Shown: positions 1 through 8,150 of the stretch, piece by piece
How the letters are laid out: every line of letters begins with the position of its first letter
How positions within the stretch are numbered: the stretch's first letter is position 1
NCBI GenBank assembly: GCA_964495555.1
Contig: CAZBWA010000031.1
Coordinates: 1-18,539 of the forward strand
Direction: 5' to 3'
DNA from: VGCC01 sp964495555
GTDB lineage: Bacteria > Actinomycetota > Actinomycetes > S36-B12
DNA length: 18,539 nt
Notes under the pieces: generated by a model
What the model was told of the DNA's origin: nothing
The model's input: the letters and a program-made list of their open reading frames with translations, nothing else
Database searches by the model: none
Position numbers and translations under genes: made by a program

Positions 1-192
1 AGGTCCAAGTCTGATCGGGATCCCACGGAGTGGCTCCCCGATCGCGACGTGTGCTGGTACGCCAAGACCTGGGTGGCCGTGAAGTACCGCTGGCGACTGG
101 CGGTCGACTCGGCAGAGAAGTCCGCTTTGACCCGAATCCTGAGCGGCTGTCCACCCTTGATGGCCGTTCCCCCCATCGCGGGCGCCGCCTGA
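1..192 (+). CDS. C-terminal part of an HNH endonuclease-family (DUF1524-like) protein, 5' truncated
   Basis: Frame 1 is open from the first base to a TGA at 190-192, giving 63 residues. The peptide contains DPTEWLPD, a Cys/Trp/Tyr cluster, WVAVKYRW and SALTRILSGC. This arrangement (D-P-x-x-W-L-P, then a Trp/Tyr-rich stretch with V-A-V-K, then a helix ending in a Cys) is what I recall from the C-terminus of actinobacterial secreted HNH endonuclease-family proteins of the DUF1524 type. The HNH residues themselves would lie upstream of the window, so activity cannot be judged. It ends 22 bases before xylB, on the same strand, and has no evident functional link to it. The family call is from residue pattern only. 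That the frame is a real coding tail is likely, because the overlapping plus-strand frame beginning at 30 encodes a low-complexity Arg-rich peptide. Confidence 0.6.
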   Translation, partial: RSKSDRDPTEWLPDRDVCWYAKTWVAVKYRWRLAVDSAEKSALTRILSGCPPLMAVPPIAGAA

Positions 193-214
193 CGGGCTGT
201 GCCAGATTACGCAC

Positions 215-1615
215 ATGCCACTCGTCGCGGGAGTCGACTCCTCCACCCAGTCGGTCAAGGTCGTCGTCCGCGACGCGGACACCGGCGCGTTGGTGCGCGA
301 GGCGCGTGGGTCGCATCCGGATGCAACCGAGGTCGATCCGCGGCTGTGGTGGCGTGAACTGAGCACCGCCCTCGATGGATTCCTCGATGGAGTGGCGGCG
401 CTCAGCGTCGCCGGACAACAGCACGGCATGGTCGCACTGGATGAAGCGGGTGAGCCCGTACGCGACGCCCTCCTGTGGAACGACACGCGATCCGCGCGTG
501 ACGCCGAGGAGTTGGTCGCCGAGCTCGGTGGCCCGCGGGCGTGGGCCGACGCCGTCGGGAGCGTTCCCCTCGCGGCGTTCACGGTCAGCAAGGTGCGCTG
601 GATGGCGCGCAATGAACCGGAGAATGCTGCGCGCACGCATCGCGTGATGCTCCCGCACGACTACCTCACCTGGAACCTCGCGGGCACTCCGGATGCGGCG
701 GTCACCGATCGTGGAGATGCCAGTGGCACCGGATACTGGTCACCCGCGGAGGGGTCCTATCGACTCGACCTCTTCGAGATGGCACTCGGTCGGGTCGTGG
801 ATCTGCCGCGGGTCGCGGCGCCGCACGAGCAGGTGGGAACCATCGCGGGAACCGACATCGTGCTCGGGCCGGGCACGGGCGACAACATGTCCGCGGCACT
901 CGCCCTCGATCTGTTGCCGGGTGACGTGGTGGTGTCCCTCGGCACGTCAGGCACCGCGTTCGCCGTGTCGGAGACACCGAGTGCCGATCCCTCGGGTTTG
1001 GTCGCCGGTTTCGCGGATGCGCGCGGACTGTTCCTCCCTCTGGTCTGCACGTTGAACGCTGCGCGCGTCCTGACGTCCACCGCGTCGATGCTCGGCATGG
1101 ACATGGAGGACTTCGCCCGCGCGGCGCTCGCGGCACCCCCCGGCGCCGACGGACTCGTCCTGCTGCCCTACTTCGACGGGGAGCGCACACCCAATCTCCC
1201 GGAGGCTCGAGGCACCCTCCACGGCATCACCCGGCACAACCTCACGCCCGCACACATCGCGCGCGCGGCGATCGAGGGCATGCTCGGCGGACTCGCCGAC
1301 GCCGTGGACGCACTCGTGGATGTCGGTGTCACGCCGCGCCGCGTGCTCCTCATCGGAGGTGCTGCCGCGAACCCGGCGGTGGCCCAGGTCGCCTCCACCC
1401 TCTTCTCCGTTCCCGTCCTCGTCCCATCGCCCGGGGAGTACGTGGCCGACGGGGCTGCCCGCCAGGCCGCGTGGGTGCTGTCCGGTGCGGCCCAGCCGCC
1501 TGCGTGGCGCGGCCCGCTCAGTGGCGCCGCGGAGTACGCACCGGCGCCGGTGGCCGTGATTCGCGAGAACTACGCAGCCGCGAGAACGCTCGTGCACCCC
1601 GACGGGACTGCGTGA
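215..1615 (+). CDS. xylB: Xylulokinase (FGGY carbohydrate kinase family)
   Basis: This 466-residue cytoplasmic kinase should phosphorylate D-xylulose with ATP to D-xylulose 5-phosphate, feeding the pentose phosphate pathway. FGGY features are complete. The N-terminal sugar-kinase loop is GVDSSTQSVKV (residues 6-16). GQQHGMV (68-73) and LLWNDTRS (86-93) follow. GTGDNMS carries the likely catalytic Asp223. SLGTSGT is the phosphate-binding loop, and LLIGGAAANP with VADGAARQAA are the C-terminal ATP-domain motifs. The GQQHG and WNDTR combination favours xylulokinase over glycerol kinase. Length is near the usual 470-500, slightly short. No clear Shine-Dalgarno precedes ATG 215, but the alignment of the first beta strand fixes this start. 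The stop TGA overlaps the GTG start of the ROK regulator, implying coupled translation. No xylose isomerase or transporter is in view. Confidence 0.93.
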   Translation: MPLVAGVDSSTQSVKVVVRDADTGALVREARGSHPDATEVDPRLWWRELSTALDGFLDGVAALSVAGQQHGMVALDEAGEPVRDALLWNDTRSARDAEELVAELGGPRAWADAVGSVPLAAFTVSKVRWMARNEPENAARTHRVMLPHDYLTWNLAGTPDAAVTDRGDASGTGYWSPAEGSYRLDLFEMALGRVVDLPRVAAPHEQVGTIAGTDIVLGPGTGDNMSAALALDLLPGDVVVSLGTSGTAFAVSETPSADPSGLVAGFADARGLFLPLVCTLNAARVLTSTASMLGMDMEDFARAALAAPPGADGLVLLPYFDGERTPNLPEARGTLHGITRHNLTPAHIARAAIEGMLGGLADAVDALVDVGVTPRRVLLIGGAAANPAVAQVASTLFSVPVLVPSPGEYVADGAARQAAWVLSGAAQPPAWRGPLSGAAEYAPAPVAVIRENYAAARTLVHPDGTA

Positions 1616-2739
1616 CCGGCACGCGCACGCGGGCCCTGCTCGCCTTGCACGAGCGCGGCACGATCAGCCGCTCGGATCTCGGGTCCCTTCTCGGCATCAC
1701 CCGCAGCACGGCGGCCTCGGTTGCGATCGAGCTCTGTCGCACGGGCTTCGCCGAGGAAAGCGGCGGGATGAGCGGTCATGTCGGCCGACCCTCGCTCACG
1801 TTGCGCGCGATCCCCTCGGCCCTAGTGATCATCAGCGTGGAACTCCGCGTGGACTCCTGTCACGCGCTCGCCTACGGGTTCGGCGGCACGCACCTCCGCC
1901 ACGAATCGGTGATCCAGGACATGGCGGACATCGACCCGGACGTCGCGGCGCGCCTCGTCGCCGATCTGGTGACGTCCGTTGCCCGCGACCTGCCTCCGGG
2001 AAGTCGGTGGGCGGCCACCTCCATCGCTGTTCCGGGGATCGTCTCGGAGACGTCGGGGTTCGTCGCGTATGCCCCGCACCTGGGGTGGCGGGATGTCGAG
2101 TGGGGTGCGCGGCTGCGCTCCCTCCTCGGAGCCGAGCACCCCCTCACGTTCGCCAACGACGCGAATCTCGGCGCGATGGGGGAGTACCTCCGCGGCGCGG
2201 GCAGGGGCGTCGACGCCATGCTCTACGTCTCCGGAGGGGTCGGAATCGGTGGCGGGTACGTCGACCGCGGGCGCGTGCGTACCGGAGGCGCCGGGTATGC
2301 GGGCGAGATCGGTCACATGCCCGTCGACCCGCAGGGTGCCGCGTGCCGATGCGGTGCGCGTGGATGCTGGGAGACACGCATCGGTCGCGAAGTCATCGCA
2401 TCCGAGTGGGCGGGAACGTTCGACGATCTCATCGATGCCGCCTATGCGGGTGATGCGCATGCCGTCGCGATCGTGCAGTCCGCGGGTCAGTGGCTGGGGA
2501 TCGGACTACGAGGGGTGATCGCCATCACCGATCCCGCACGCGTGGTGCTCGGTGGACATCTGGCGCAACTTCTCCCCCTCGTCATCGGGCAGGTGCGCAA
2601 CGAGTGCGCCCCGCTTCCGCAGATGCGCGCCGGACGGGTGGAGATCGTGGGGGGAGCTCTCGGTGAGGATGCTGCGCTGATCGGTGGTGGCGAAGTGTCC
2701 GTGATGTCCGCAATCGAGGGGACATTGACCGGATCCTGA
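1612..2739 (+). CDS. ROK-family transcriptional regulator (XylR/NagC type)
   Basis: This is a 375-residue sugar-responsive regulator, probably repressing xylB and its relatives when the inducer is absent. I chose GTG 1612 because it overlaps the xylB stop (GTGA) and places a winged helix-turn-helix at about residues 10-45 (SRSDLGSLLGITRSTAASVAIEL), followed by GRPS. A longer open frame reaching back to 1471 only shadows xylB. The C-terminal ROK domain shows FANDANLGAMGEY, VSGGVGIGGGYV and the zinc signature GEIGHMPVDP followed by CRCGARGCWE (C-x-C-G-x-x-G-C-x-E), with His plus three Cys as ligands. The presence of both HTH and ROK domains marks it as a regulator rather than a ROK sugar kinase. 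Its ligand is inferred from the neighbouring xylulokinase, not seen. Confidence 0.9.
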   Translation: MTGTRTRALLALHERGTISRSDLGSLLGITRSTAASVAIELCRTGFAEESGGMSGHVGRPSLTLRAIPSALVIISVELRVDSCHALAYGFGGTHLRHESVIQDMADIDPDVAARLVADLVTSVARDLPPGSRWAATSIAVPGIVSETSGFVAYAPHLGWRDVEWGARLRSLLGAEHPLTFANDANLGAMGEYLRGAGRGVDAMLYVSGGVGIGGGYVDRGRVRTGGAGYAGEIGHMPVDPQGAACRCGARGCWETRIGREVIASEWAGTFDDLIDAAYAGDAHAVAIVQSAGQWLGIGLRGVIAITDPARVVLGGHLAQLLPLVIGQVRNECAPLPQMRAGRVEIVGGALGEDAALIGGGEVSVMSAIEGTLTGS

Positions 2740-2823
2740 CTGTCACACGCGTGACATGGCCGCCGTCGACGAGGAGGATGGGATGTGCTGCTCACCCCCC
2801 GAGCAGAGGGCCCTCGGGCCCAC

Positions 2824-2860
2824 GAGACCCGTGCGTCGGCCCCCCAGCCGCACGGGTCTC
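2824..2860. terminator. Bidirectional hairpin terminator between convergent transcription units
   Basis: A perfect 12-bp inverted repeat, GAGACCCGTGCG (2824-2835) and CGCACGGGTCTC (2849-2860), encloses a 13-nt loop. It lies between the ROK stop (2739) and the stop of the minus-strand 505-residue gene (2866), so it can serve both converging transcripts. There is no long U-tract on either side. The remaining bases of the 2740-2865 gap show nothing else I can support. Confidence 0.8.
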
Positions 2861-2865
2861 ATCCT

Positions 2866-4383
2866 TCAGGCGCGAGGATCGAACATCCCTAGGACCGCGG
2901 CGAATCCCAGAACCGACCGCGGCGAGTACGCAGCGCGCCAGAGTCCTCCATGGTTGGCGCCTTCGACATAGAGATCCATCGGATTGTCCAGTGGCGTTGC
3001 AGGGTTCGCGGAGGAGGCGGGATTGCGGAGATCGTGGACCAGTAGTGCAGCCATGAGCGCCGTCGAGGTTGCGGGCTCGAACACCTCGACGCCGAAACGT
3101 CCCGCTCCCGCATACGCCGCGGCGAGTGCGCGGTTCTTGATCACCGACTGGGTCCGTGTGGCCGGCGCGAGGTTCAACGACACCGGCACACCTTCAGCGC
3201 GTGCGACGAGAGCGCGCCAGCGCTGGATCCGCTTGGCCAATATGTAGTTGGGTCCCTGTTGGGGGATGAGGGAGTCGTTCATCCCCACGATGCGACCCGA
3301 CTCCGTCTCGTATGTCTCGGGATAGTTCGGTTCGAACTGCCCGACGAGGCGGAGAGGTGCCTGCACGAGTCCGGCGAGACCACGTGAGTCCCAGCGCCGT
3401 CGTGATTCGACGACGCACTCCTCCGGGACCATGAACACGTCGGTGGGGGTGGCGAGGAAAGCGAGGGTGACGTCGTCGCGCTCACGGAGTAGATCGACGA
3501 TGATCGCGTCCACGGCCATCGAGAGTCGTGCGTGCAGTGCGCCATCGGCGTACGCGTAGCTCCCCAGGATGAACGGTTGGTCGATCTCTTGCAACCAGGT
3601 GCCGATCTCCGGCATCGCGGTGAGCAGATCGGCGCCGGCGACGTCGGCGATGACGCGGTCGTCATCGGGGTGGATGAGACCGCCGACGACGAACGGTGCT
3701 TGCCCGTCCGTCGTGGGGATCGGGATGCGCAGGCTCCCGGCGGTGCTGCGCGTGATGGCGATCAGGCGCTCCCACACGGCAGGTCGAGGGAGGTCGATCG
3801 CGTGCACACGCGCACCCCAGCGCAGCAGCGACCTGGTCGGCGCCATCTCCGCCCCGGCACCCAACAACGCGATGTCGACGTCGTGGAGATCGAGCCACTC
3901 CGGGTTGTCCAGGACTCGGTGCAGCGCTGCCCCGAAGCTCGGCTCTGCGATGCCGTCGGCCACCCACGTGTCGACCTGCCGACGCAGCTCGGCACCGAAG
4001 AGTCGTCGTCCCCGATAGGGGACGGAGAGATCGACCTCCCGCGCAGCCCGACCGCTCGCGATGACCGAGGCGAGATCGTTTCGGGATGGGGTCCCACCGA
4101 GTGGGTGCTCCTCACCGTCGCGGGTGAACGTGAAGCGTCGATGGGCCGAGTCGAGTCCTGCGCGGGAGATGTCGATGGCCGCCTGGGGGGTGCGCGTGGC
4201 GGCGATGGTGATGTCGCGGAGAGGCTGGAGGTAGCCCCGGCGCCAGTCCTTGGTGTGCTCGATTCGCGCCGCGATCGCGGGGTCCACCCCGCGGATCGAG
4301 TCGGCAAAGATGGTGCGTCCGGTCGCCGAGGTGCTGCGGCGCCCGTCCCCGCCCTCGGGGAAGTTCACACCGGCGTCCACCAT
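2866..4383 (-). CDS. Unrecognised 505-residue protein with a Rossmann-like motif
   Basis: I do not recognise a named family. The protein is soluble-looking, with no signal peptide or membrane helix. Around residues 168-200 a hydrophobic strand leads into LLGAGAEMAPTRSLLRWG and then VHAIDLP. This reads like a nucleotide-binding Rossmann turn (G-x-G-x-x-x-A) with an acidic residue (Asp197) at the end of the second strand. The C-terminal third is rich in apparently constrained motifs: NYILAKRIQRWRA, LNLAPATRTQSV, FGVEVFEPATS, ALLVHDLRNP and GANHGGLWR. It starts 42 bases after the PLP decarboxylase stop and is the last gene before the terminator, so it is probably part of the catabolic operon. 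ATG 4383 has no good ribosome site. Codon use resembles its neighbours. A role as a dehydrogenase or other pathway enzyme is a guess only. Confidence 0.85.
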   Translation of the reverse strand: MVDAGVNFPEGGDGRRSTSATGRTIFADSIRGVDPAIAARIEHTKDWRRGYLQPLRDITIAATRTPQAAIDISRAGLDSAHRRFTFTRDGEEHPLGGTPSRNDLASVIASGRAAREVDLSVPYRGRRLFGAELRRQVDTWVADGIAEPSFGAALHRVLDNPEWLDLHDVDIALLGAGAEMAPTRSLLRWGARVHAIDLPRPAVWERLIAITRSTAGSLRIPIPTTDGQAPFVVGGLIHPDDDRVIADVAGADLLTAMPEIGTWLQEIDQPFILGSYAYADGALHARLSMAVDAIIVDLLRERDDVTLAFLATPTDVFMVPEECVVESRRRWDSRGLAGLVQAPLRLVGQFEPNYPETYETESGRIVGMNDSLIPQQGPNYILAKRIQRWRALVARAEGVPVSLNLAPATRTQSVIKNRALAAAYAGAGRFGVEVFEPATSTALMAALLVHDLRNPASSANPATPLDNPMDLYVEGANHGGLWRAAYSPRSVLGFAAVLGMFDPRA

Positions 4384-4425
4384 CGGCGCAGGATAGCGTC
4401 GCGGGTCCGATTTATCCGATCTGTG

Positions 4426-5847
4426 TCATCGCCGGTGGTCCGGGCAGATGCGGGTCCCGATCTCGTCGGCGACCGTGAGCAACGCCTCGACATCCGAGGT
4501 GGACGTGCGGAAGTTGGTGAAGCAGGGGCGAAGCCACGTCCGCCGGTCGATGACCCCCGGGGAGATGAACACCCGCCCGTCCTCCTGCATCGCTCGGTAC
4601 AGGGCGTCGTTGTGCGCATCGATATCGGGGCAGCCTTCGACCCGGTGCCGGATCGGAACGATCGACAAGTCGGGTCGGTGGGGGAGCACATCGAATGCGG
4701 GGTGGTCTGTGGCGAGGGCGTGCACGCGGGCCGCGTGGTCGAGGTTGCGCTCGAGGGCGGCGCGCACCTCCTGCGCACCGTGAACACGGAAGGCCAGCCA
4801 CAGCTTCAGTGCCCGGAACGGACGCGAGTACTCGAGGGTGGTGTCCACCATGTTCGGGCGCGCATCCTCCTCATGGGGCATGTAGGCCTCTGCGTGACCG
4901 AAGGTGGCAGGGAGCATGGCGGCATCACGCACCATGACGGCGCTGCATGCCTTCGGCACATAGAGCCACTTATGCGCGTCGACTGCGACGGAGTCTGCGC
5001 GCTCCAAACCTGTGAAGAGATCCCGTCGCGAGGGCACCCCCGCCGCGGGCAGTCCGTAGGCCCCATCGACATGCACCCACACCCCCCGCTCCGATGCCAC
5101 ATCGACGATCGCATCGATCGGATCCACCGTTCCGGTGAGGGTCGTGCCAGCCGATGCGATGACCGCCACCGGTACGAACCCTGCGGCGACATCCGCGTCG
5201 ATGGCGGCAGCTAGGAGATCCGTGCGCATCCGACGGTGCTCGTCCTGGGGGATCGACACCATGTTCGCGGCACCGATGCCGAGTACCTCGATCGCGCGGG
5301 TGTTGGAGTAGTGGGCCTCAGCGGAGCCGTAGACACGGGCCCGGACCCCGCCGATCCCGTGCGTGCGCGCACCGGGGATCGCGCGCTCCCTGGCTGCAGC
5401 GAGTGCCGTCATGTTGCTCAACTGGCCGCCGCTCGTGAAATTGCCTCCGGCCACGGGGAACCCGACGAATTCGCCCAGCCAGCGCAGAGTCTGCTCCTCG
5501 ATCAGAGTGGCGCCCTTGGAGTCCAAGGCGAGATTGACGTCGAAGGAGTGCGCGAGTAGGTCGGCCAGAGCACCGATCTCCAGTGCGCTGGAACCGATGT
5601 AGGCGAAGTAGCGGGGACGCGCCTGAGCGGTGGAGGCGTCCAATGCTGCGGCGGCCTCATCGAGTCCCCGACACGCATCGATCCCGCTCTCAGGCAGCGG
5701 TGTACGTAGCAGATCGCGCAGCTCGGTACCGAGGTCCGGTTCCGATTCACGGGCCACGTCGAAGTCGCGCCAGGCCTGAGCCACTAACGCCGCGGCGTGC
5801 TGCAGGGCGCGATCGCGCTGATCGCCGAGGGAGAGGGGCTGGCTCAC
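4426..5847 (-). CDS. PLP-dependent decarboxylase, aromatic-L-amino-acid/group II type
   Basis: This 473-residue fold-type I enzyme should decarboxylate an L-amino acid, most likely aromatic, to the amine and CO2. The PLP lysine is K293 in VDAHKWLYVPK. AEAHYS supplies the His (179) that stacks on the cofactor ring. HVDGAYG gives the Asp (261) that pairs with the pyridine nitrogen. TSGGQLSN (138-145) and SAGTT are phosphate-side loops, and PRYFAYIGSSA is the usual early family motif. I chose GTG 5847 because it overlaps the reductase stop (GTGA), and the 36 codons of open frame upstream are Arg-rich read-through of that gene. Family members include tyrosine, tryptophan, DOPA, histidine and glutamate decarboxylases, and some act as aldehyde synthases. 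The substrate cannot be read here. Its position in a homoprotocatechuate-like operon favours a phenolic amino acid, by inference. Confidence 0.88.
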   Translation of the reverse strand: MSQPLSLGDQRDRALQHAAALVAQAWRDFDVARESEPDLGTELRDLLRTPLPESGIDACRGLDEAAAALDASTAQARPRYFAYIGSSALEIGALADLLAHSFDVNLALDSKGATLIEEQTLRWLGEFVGFPVAGGNFTSGGQLSNMTALAAARERAIPGARTHGIGGVRARVYGSAEAHYSNTRAIEVLGIGAANMVSIPQDEHRRMRTDLLAAAIDADVAAGFVPVAVIASAGTTLTGTVDPIDAIVDVASERGVWVHVDGAYGLPAAGVPSRRDLFTGLERADSVAVDAHKWLYVPKACSAVMVRDAAMLPATFGHAEAYMPHEEDARPNMVDTTLEYSRPFRALKLWLAFRVHGAQEVRAALERNLDHAARVHALATDHPAFDVLPHRPDLSIVPIRHRVEGCPDIDAHNDALYRAMQEDGRVFISPGVIDRRTWLRPCFTNFRTSTSDVEALLTVADEIGTRICPDHRR

Positions 5848-7034
5848 CCAGCGGCTCGCTGCATCAGTCGAGTCCGGTACGGCGCCAGTTCGCTGGTGCG
5901 ATCGATTCCGACGACACCGACGAGCCCGGAGTCGTCGTGGTACTCGACGATGCACGGCCCGTCGACATCACCATCGACCAGCGAGATGCGGGTGGCGATC
6001 CCGGGCATTCCGAAGGACTGCACCTTGTGCTTGTACTGATCGGACCAGAACGAGGGCATCGCGGTGAACGGTGCAGTCGCGACCTCCTGGCCGCTCAGCA
6101 ACGCCGCGAGAGTCGCGCCTGCGCGCTTTCCCGTCTCGGTCGGCATATTCCAGTGCTCGATGCGCCGGGCTGGACCGGGGAAGAGCGCATTGGGATGGCG
6201 CGCCAAGTCACCGACGGCGACCATCGGGCACGGGGCATCGACCACCTGCATGCCGTCGTCGACGAGCAGGCCGTCGGAGAGATCGAGACCGTTCCCCTCG
6301 AGCCACGCGGTGTTAGCCACAGATCCCACGGCCTCGATGACGACATCCGCATCGATCACGGTGCCGTCGTCCAGGCGTACCCCGGTCACCCGTGTGTCAC
6401 CGAGGAACTCGGTGATGGTGCGACCCATGTGGAAGCGCACACCCTTCGACTCGTGGCGACGCCGCATGCCGGCGCCGAGTTCGCGACCGAGGGGTCGGAT
6501 CATGGGTTCCTCGTCCAGGGCGACCACGTCCACGGTGGCACCGAGCCCGATCGCGGTCGCGGCCACCTCGCAGCCGATGAAGCCGGCTCCCATGATGACC
6601 ACGCGGGCACCCGGTGCCAGGTGCTCGCGTACGCGGGCAGCATCGGCCGCGGTGCGGAGGAAGTAGCGACCTTGCGTCGGTCCCGGGATCGGGAGTGCGC
6701 GGGGCCGGATTCCACTCGCTACGACGAGACCGTCGAAAGGCAACACCGATCCATCGGACAACGTGACGGTCTGTGCGAGGAGGTCACTGGAGACGGCCGG
6801 GGAACCGAGGCGCCACTCGACGTCCTCCACGCTGGCCTTCCGACGGAAGAGCAGATCATCGACCGACACTCCCCCGGCGAGGGCCTCTTTCGAGAGCGGA
6901 GGACGGTTATAGGGGAGGTGTGGCTCATCCCCGACGATCACGATGTGGCCGTCGTAGCCGGCCCCACGGAGCGATTCGGCTGCCCGCAGACCGCCGAGGC
7001 CCGCCCCGACGACGACGACCTGCCCGGAGGTCAT
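5844..7034 (-). CDS. FAD-dependent NAD(P)H:ferredoxin reductase
   Basis: This 396-residue cytoplasmic flavoprotein moves electrons from NAD(P)H to a ferredoxin, typically for a P450 or Rieske oxygenase. The FAD dinucleotide site is VVVVGAGLGGLRAAE (G10-x-G12-x-x-G15). PYNRPPLSKE (41-50) is the hallmark of oxygenase-coupled ferredoxin reductases. A second GAGFIG (149-154) followed by Glu156 binds the pyridine nucleotide, and VAVGDLARHPN is the C-terminal FAD motif. ATG 7034 overlaps the ferredoxin stop (ATGA). The frame extends 11 codons further upstream, but those lie inside the ferredoxin gene. Its stop likewise overlaps the decarboxylase start. The immediate ferredoxin neighbour and the divergent P450 at 11231 suggest one three-component monooxygenase. 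It could also serve another oxygenase elsewhere. Confidence 0.92.
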   Translation of the reverse strand: MTSGQVVVVGAGLGGLRAAESLRGAGYDGHIVIVGDEPHLPYNRPPLSKEALAGGVSVDDLLFRRKASVEDVEWRLGSPAVSSDLLAQTVTLSDGSVLPFDGLVVASGIRPRALPIPGPTQGRYFLRTAADAARVREHLAPGARVVIMGAGFIGCEVAATAIGLGATVDVVALDEEPMIRPLGRELGAGMRRRHESKGVRFHMGRTITEFLGDTRVTGVRLDDGTVIDADVVIEAVGSVANTAWLEGNGLDLSDGLLVDDGMQVVDAPCPMVAVGDLARHPNALFPGPARRIEHWNMPTETGKRAGATLAALLSGQEVATAPFTAMPSFWSDQYKHKVQSFGMPGIATRISLVDGDVDGPCIVEYHDDSGLVGVVGIDRTSELAPYRTRLMQRAAG

Positions 7035-7225
7035 GACTGTTCGAAGCTGATCGCCTGCATCGGGCACACGTCCGCCGCGGACTCGACGTCTGCGAGCCGG
7101 TCGTCACCGACCTCCTTGGTGTACTTCAGTTTCCCGTCGTCATCGAGCTGGAAGACATCCTCGGCCTCAAAGCAGCACTGTCCGTAGTGCTGGCACTTGT
7201 CCATATCCACGTTGATCGTGATCAT
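7031..7225 (-). CDS. [3Fe-4S]-type P450-associated ferredoxin
   Basis: This 64-residue ferredoxin contains C11-QHYGQ-C17 and later C54-P55, matching the CXX?XXC(X)nCP pattern of actinobacterial P450-linked [3Fe-4S] ferredoxins, with Tyr at the variable position. An additional Cys18 directly follows the second ligand. The start is fixed by MITINVDMDKC and by an AGGAGAGG ribosome site just upstream. A longer open frame reaching 7399 lacks any ferredoxin character before this Met. It follows the FAH-family gene after 49 bases and overlaps the reductase by 4, so stoichiometric expression is likely. The most probable client is the P450 at 11231-12475, inferred from context and family. The only other oxygenase in view, the extradiol dioxygenase, needs no ferredoxin for turnover. 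Confidence 0.93.
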   Translation of the reverse strand: MITINVDMDKCQHYGQCCFEAEDVFQLDDDGKLKYTKEVGDDRLADVESAADVCPMQAISFEQS

Positions 7226-7274
7226 CGACCTCTCCTCTTCGTACGTGAAGTGTGGCAATACGTCGGTAAAGGAA

Positions 7275-8150
7275 CTACTTCTCTTCCACAAGAGACGGGT
7301 AAAGATCCTTGGACGGGGTGCGGATACCCCGGAACTCCCAGTCGCCCCCCTTGGCCGTGGAGATGACCTCCTCGCTCTCCGAGGGCTGAGCCCCGACATC
7401 GGCTCGGATGGGGGTGGGGCCCTCGACGATCACGTTGCGCAGGGTGCCGAGCCCCTCGACCTCCACCTCGACGACGTCGCCCGGATAGACCGTGCGGGAG
7501 TTGGCCGGTGTGCCCGAGAAGATCAGGTCCCCGGGAACCAGGGTGATGGTGCGCGCGATGTCGGCGACCAGGTAATTCATGTCCCATTCCATACCGTCGG
7601 TCGTGTCGTCCTGCTTGACCTCGCCGTTGACGATGGTGCGGATCCGCTTCCCGCGAGGGTCCCAGTCGGTGACGAGACCCGGTCCGATGGGGGCGAGGGT
7701 GTCTGACCCCTTGACGCGCAGCATCGAACCGGCGTCGGTATCGCGGAAGTCGTGGAGGCCGTAGTCATTGCCGACGGTGTACCCGGCGATGTACTCAGGC
7801 GCCTCGTCCGGGGAGATGTTGCGGCAGGTCTTCCCGATCACGATCACGATCTCGCCCTCGTAGTTCAACCACTTGCAGCCCTGGGGACGGACCACCGCGG
7901 CTTCATGGGAGTTGAGGGCGGTGATCGGCTTGTGGAAGTAGGTCGGAGCCGGGGGGAGCTTGGTCATGAACTCCTGCGTGCGGGAGTCGTAGTTCAAGTG
8001 GACGCAGATGATCTTGGTCGGCTCGACCGGGGGCAGATGGATGGCATCGGCGATGGCGACGACACGGCCATCCCCGGCAACGAGCGAGTCGCCATCGCGC
8101 ACCACCTGGCACGGATATCCGTCGAGGAGGATCCTGCGGTACTCCGTCAT
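7275..8150 (-). CDS. Fumarylacetoacetate hydrolase-family protein (HpaG-like decarboxylase candidate)
   Basis: This is a 291-residue FAH-superfamily enzyme. The metal site is visible: the paired acidic residues E98/E100 in NYEGEIVIVIG, then VGNDYGLHDFRD with Asp129 and a following Arg-Asp. The GDLIFSGTPAN loop is also typical. In homoprotocatechuate catabolism, HpaG-type members decarboxylate 5-oxopent-3-ene-1,2,5-tricarboxylate. Other members hydrolyse acylpyruvates. The gene sits directly after hpaD- and hpaE-like genes, which favours the decarboxylase role. Enterobacterial HpaG is a tandem-domain protein, whereas this one has a single FAH domain, so I give no symbol. ATG 8150 overlaps the hpaD-like stop (ATGA) and has AGAAGGCGG upstream. 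The C-terminal tail after about residue 245 is polar and extends slightly past the usual domain end. Confidence 0.88.
   Translation of the reverse strand: MTEYRRILLDGYPCQVVRDGDSLVAGDGRVVAIADAIHLPPVEPTKIICVHLNYDSRTQEFMTKLPPAPTYFHKPITALNSHEAAVVRPQGCKWLNYEGEIVIVIGKTCRNISPDEAPEYIAGYTVGNDYGLHDFRDTDAGSMLRVKGSDTLAPIGPGLVTDWDPRGKRIRTIVNGEVKQDDTTDGMEWDMNYLVADIARTITLVPGDLIFSGTPANSRTVYPGDVVEVEVEGLGTLRNVIVEGPTPIRADVGAQPSESEEVISTAKGGDWEFRGIRTPSKDLYPSLVEEK

Noticed and set aside
30..362. Plus-strand open frame of 110 codons at the left edge
   Set aside because: It is Arg/Ser-rich low-complexity read-through that overlaps both the HNH-type tail in frame 1 and the start of xylB.
1471..1611. N-terminal extension of the ROK regulator
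   Set aside because: It lies wholly inside xylB in another frame; GTG 1612, overlapping the xylB stop, gives a normal ROK length and an N-terminal HTH.
3532..5214. Long plus-strand open frame (560 codons) opposite the decarboxylase and the unknown gene
   Set aside because: It is an antisense shadow of high-GC genes; the peptide has no recognisable motifs, while the minus-strand proteins have complete active sites.
5583..7187. Plus-strand open frame (534 codons) opposite the reductase and decarboxylase
   Set aside because: Same reason: the minus strand encodes an intact FAD/NAD ferredoxin reductase and the start of the PLP enzyme.
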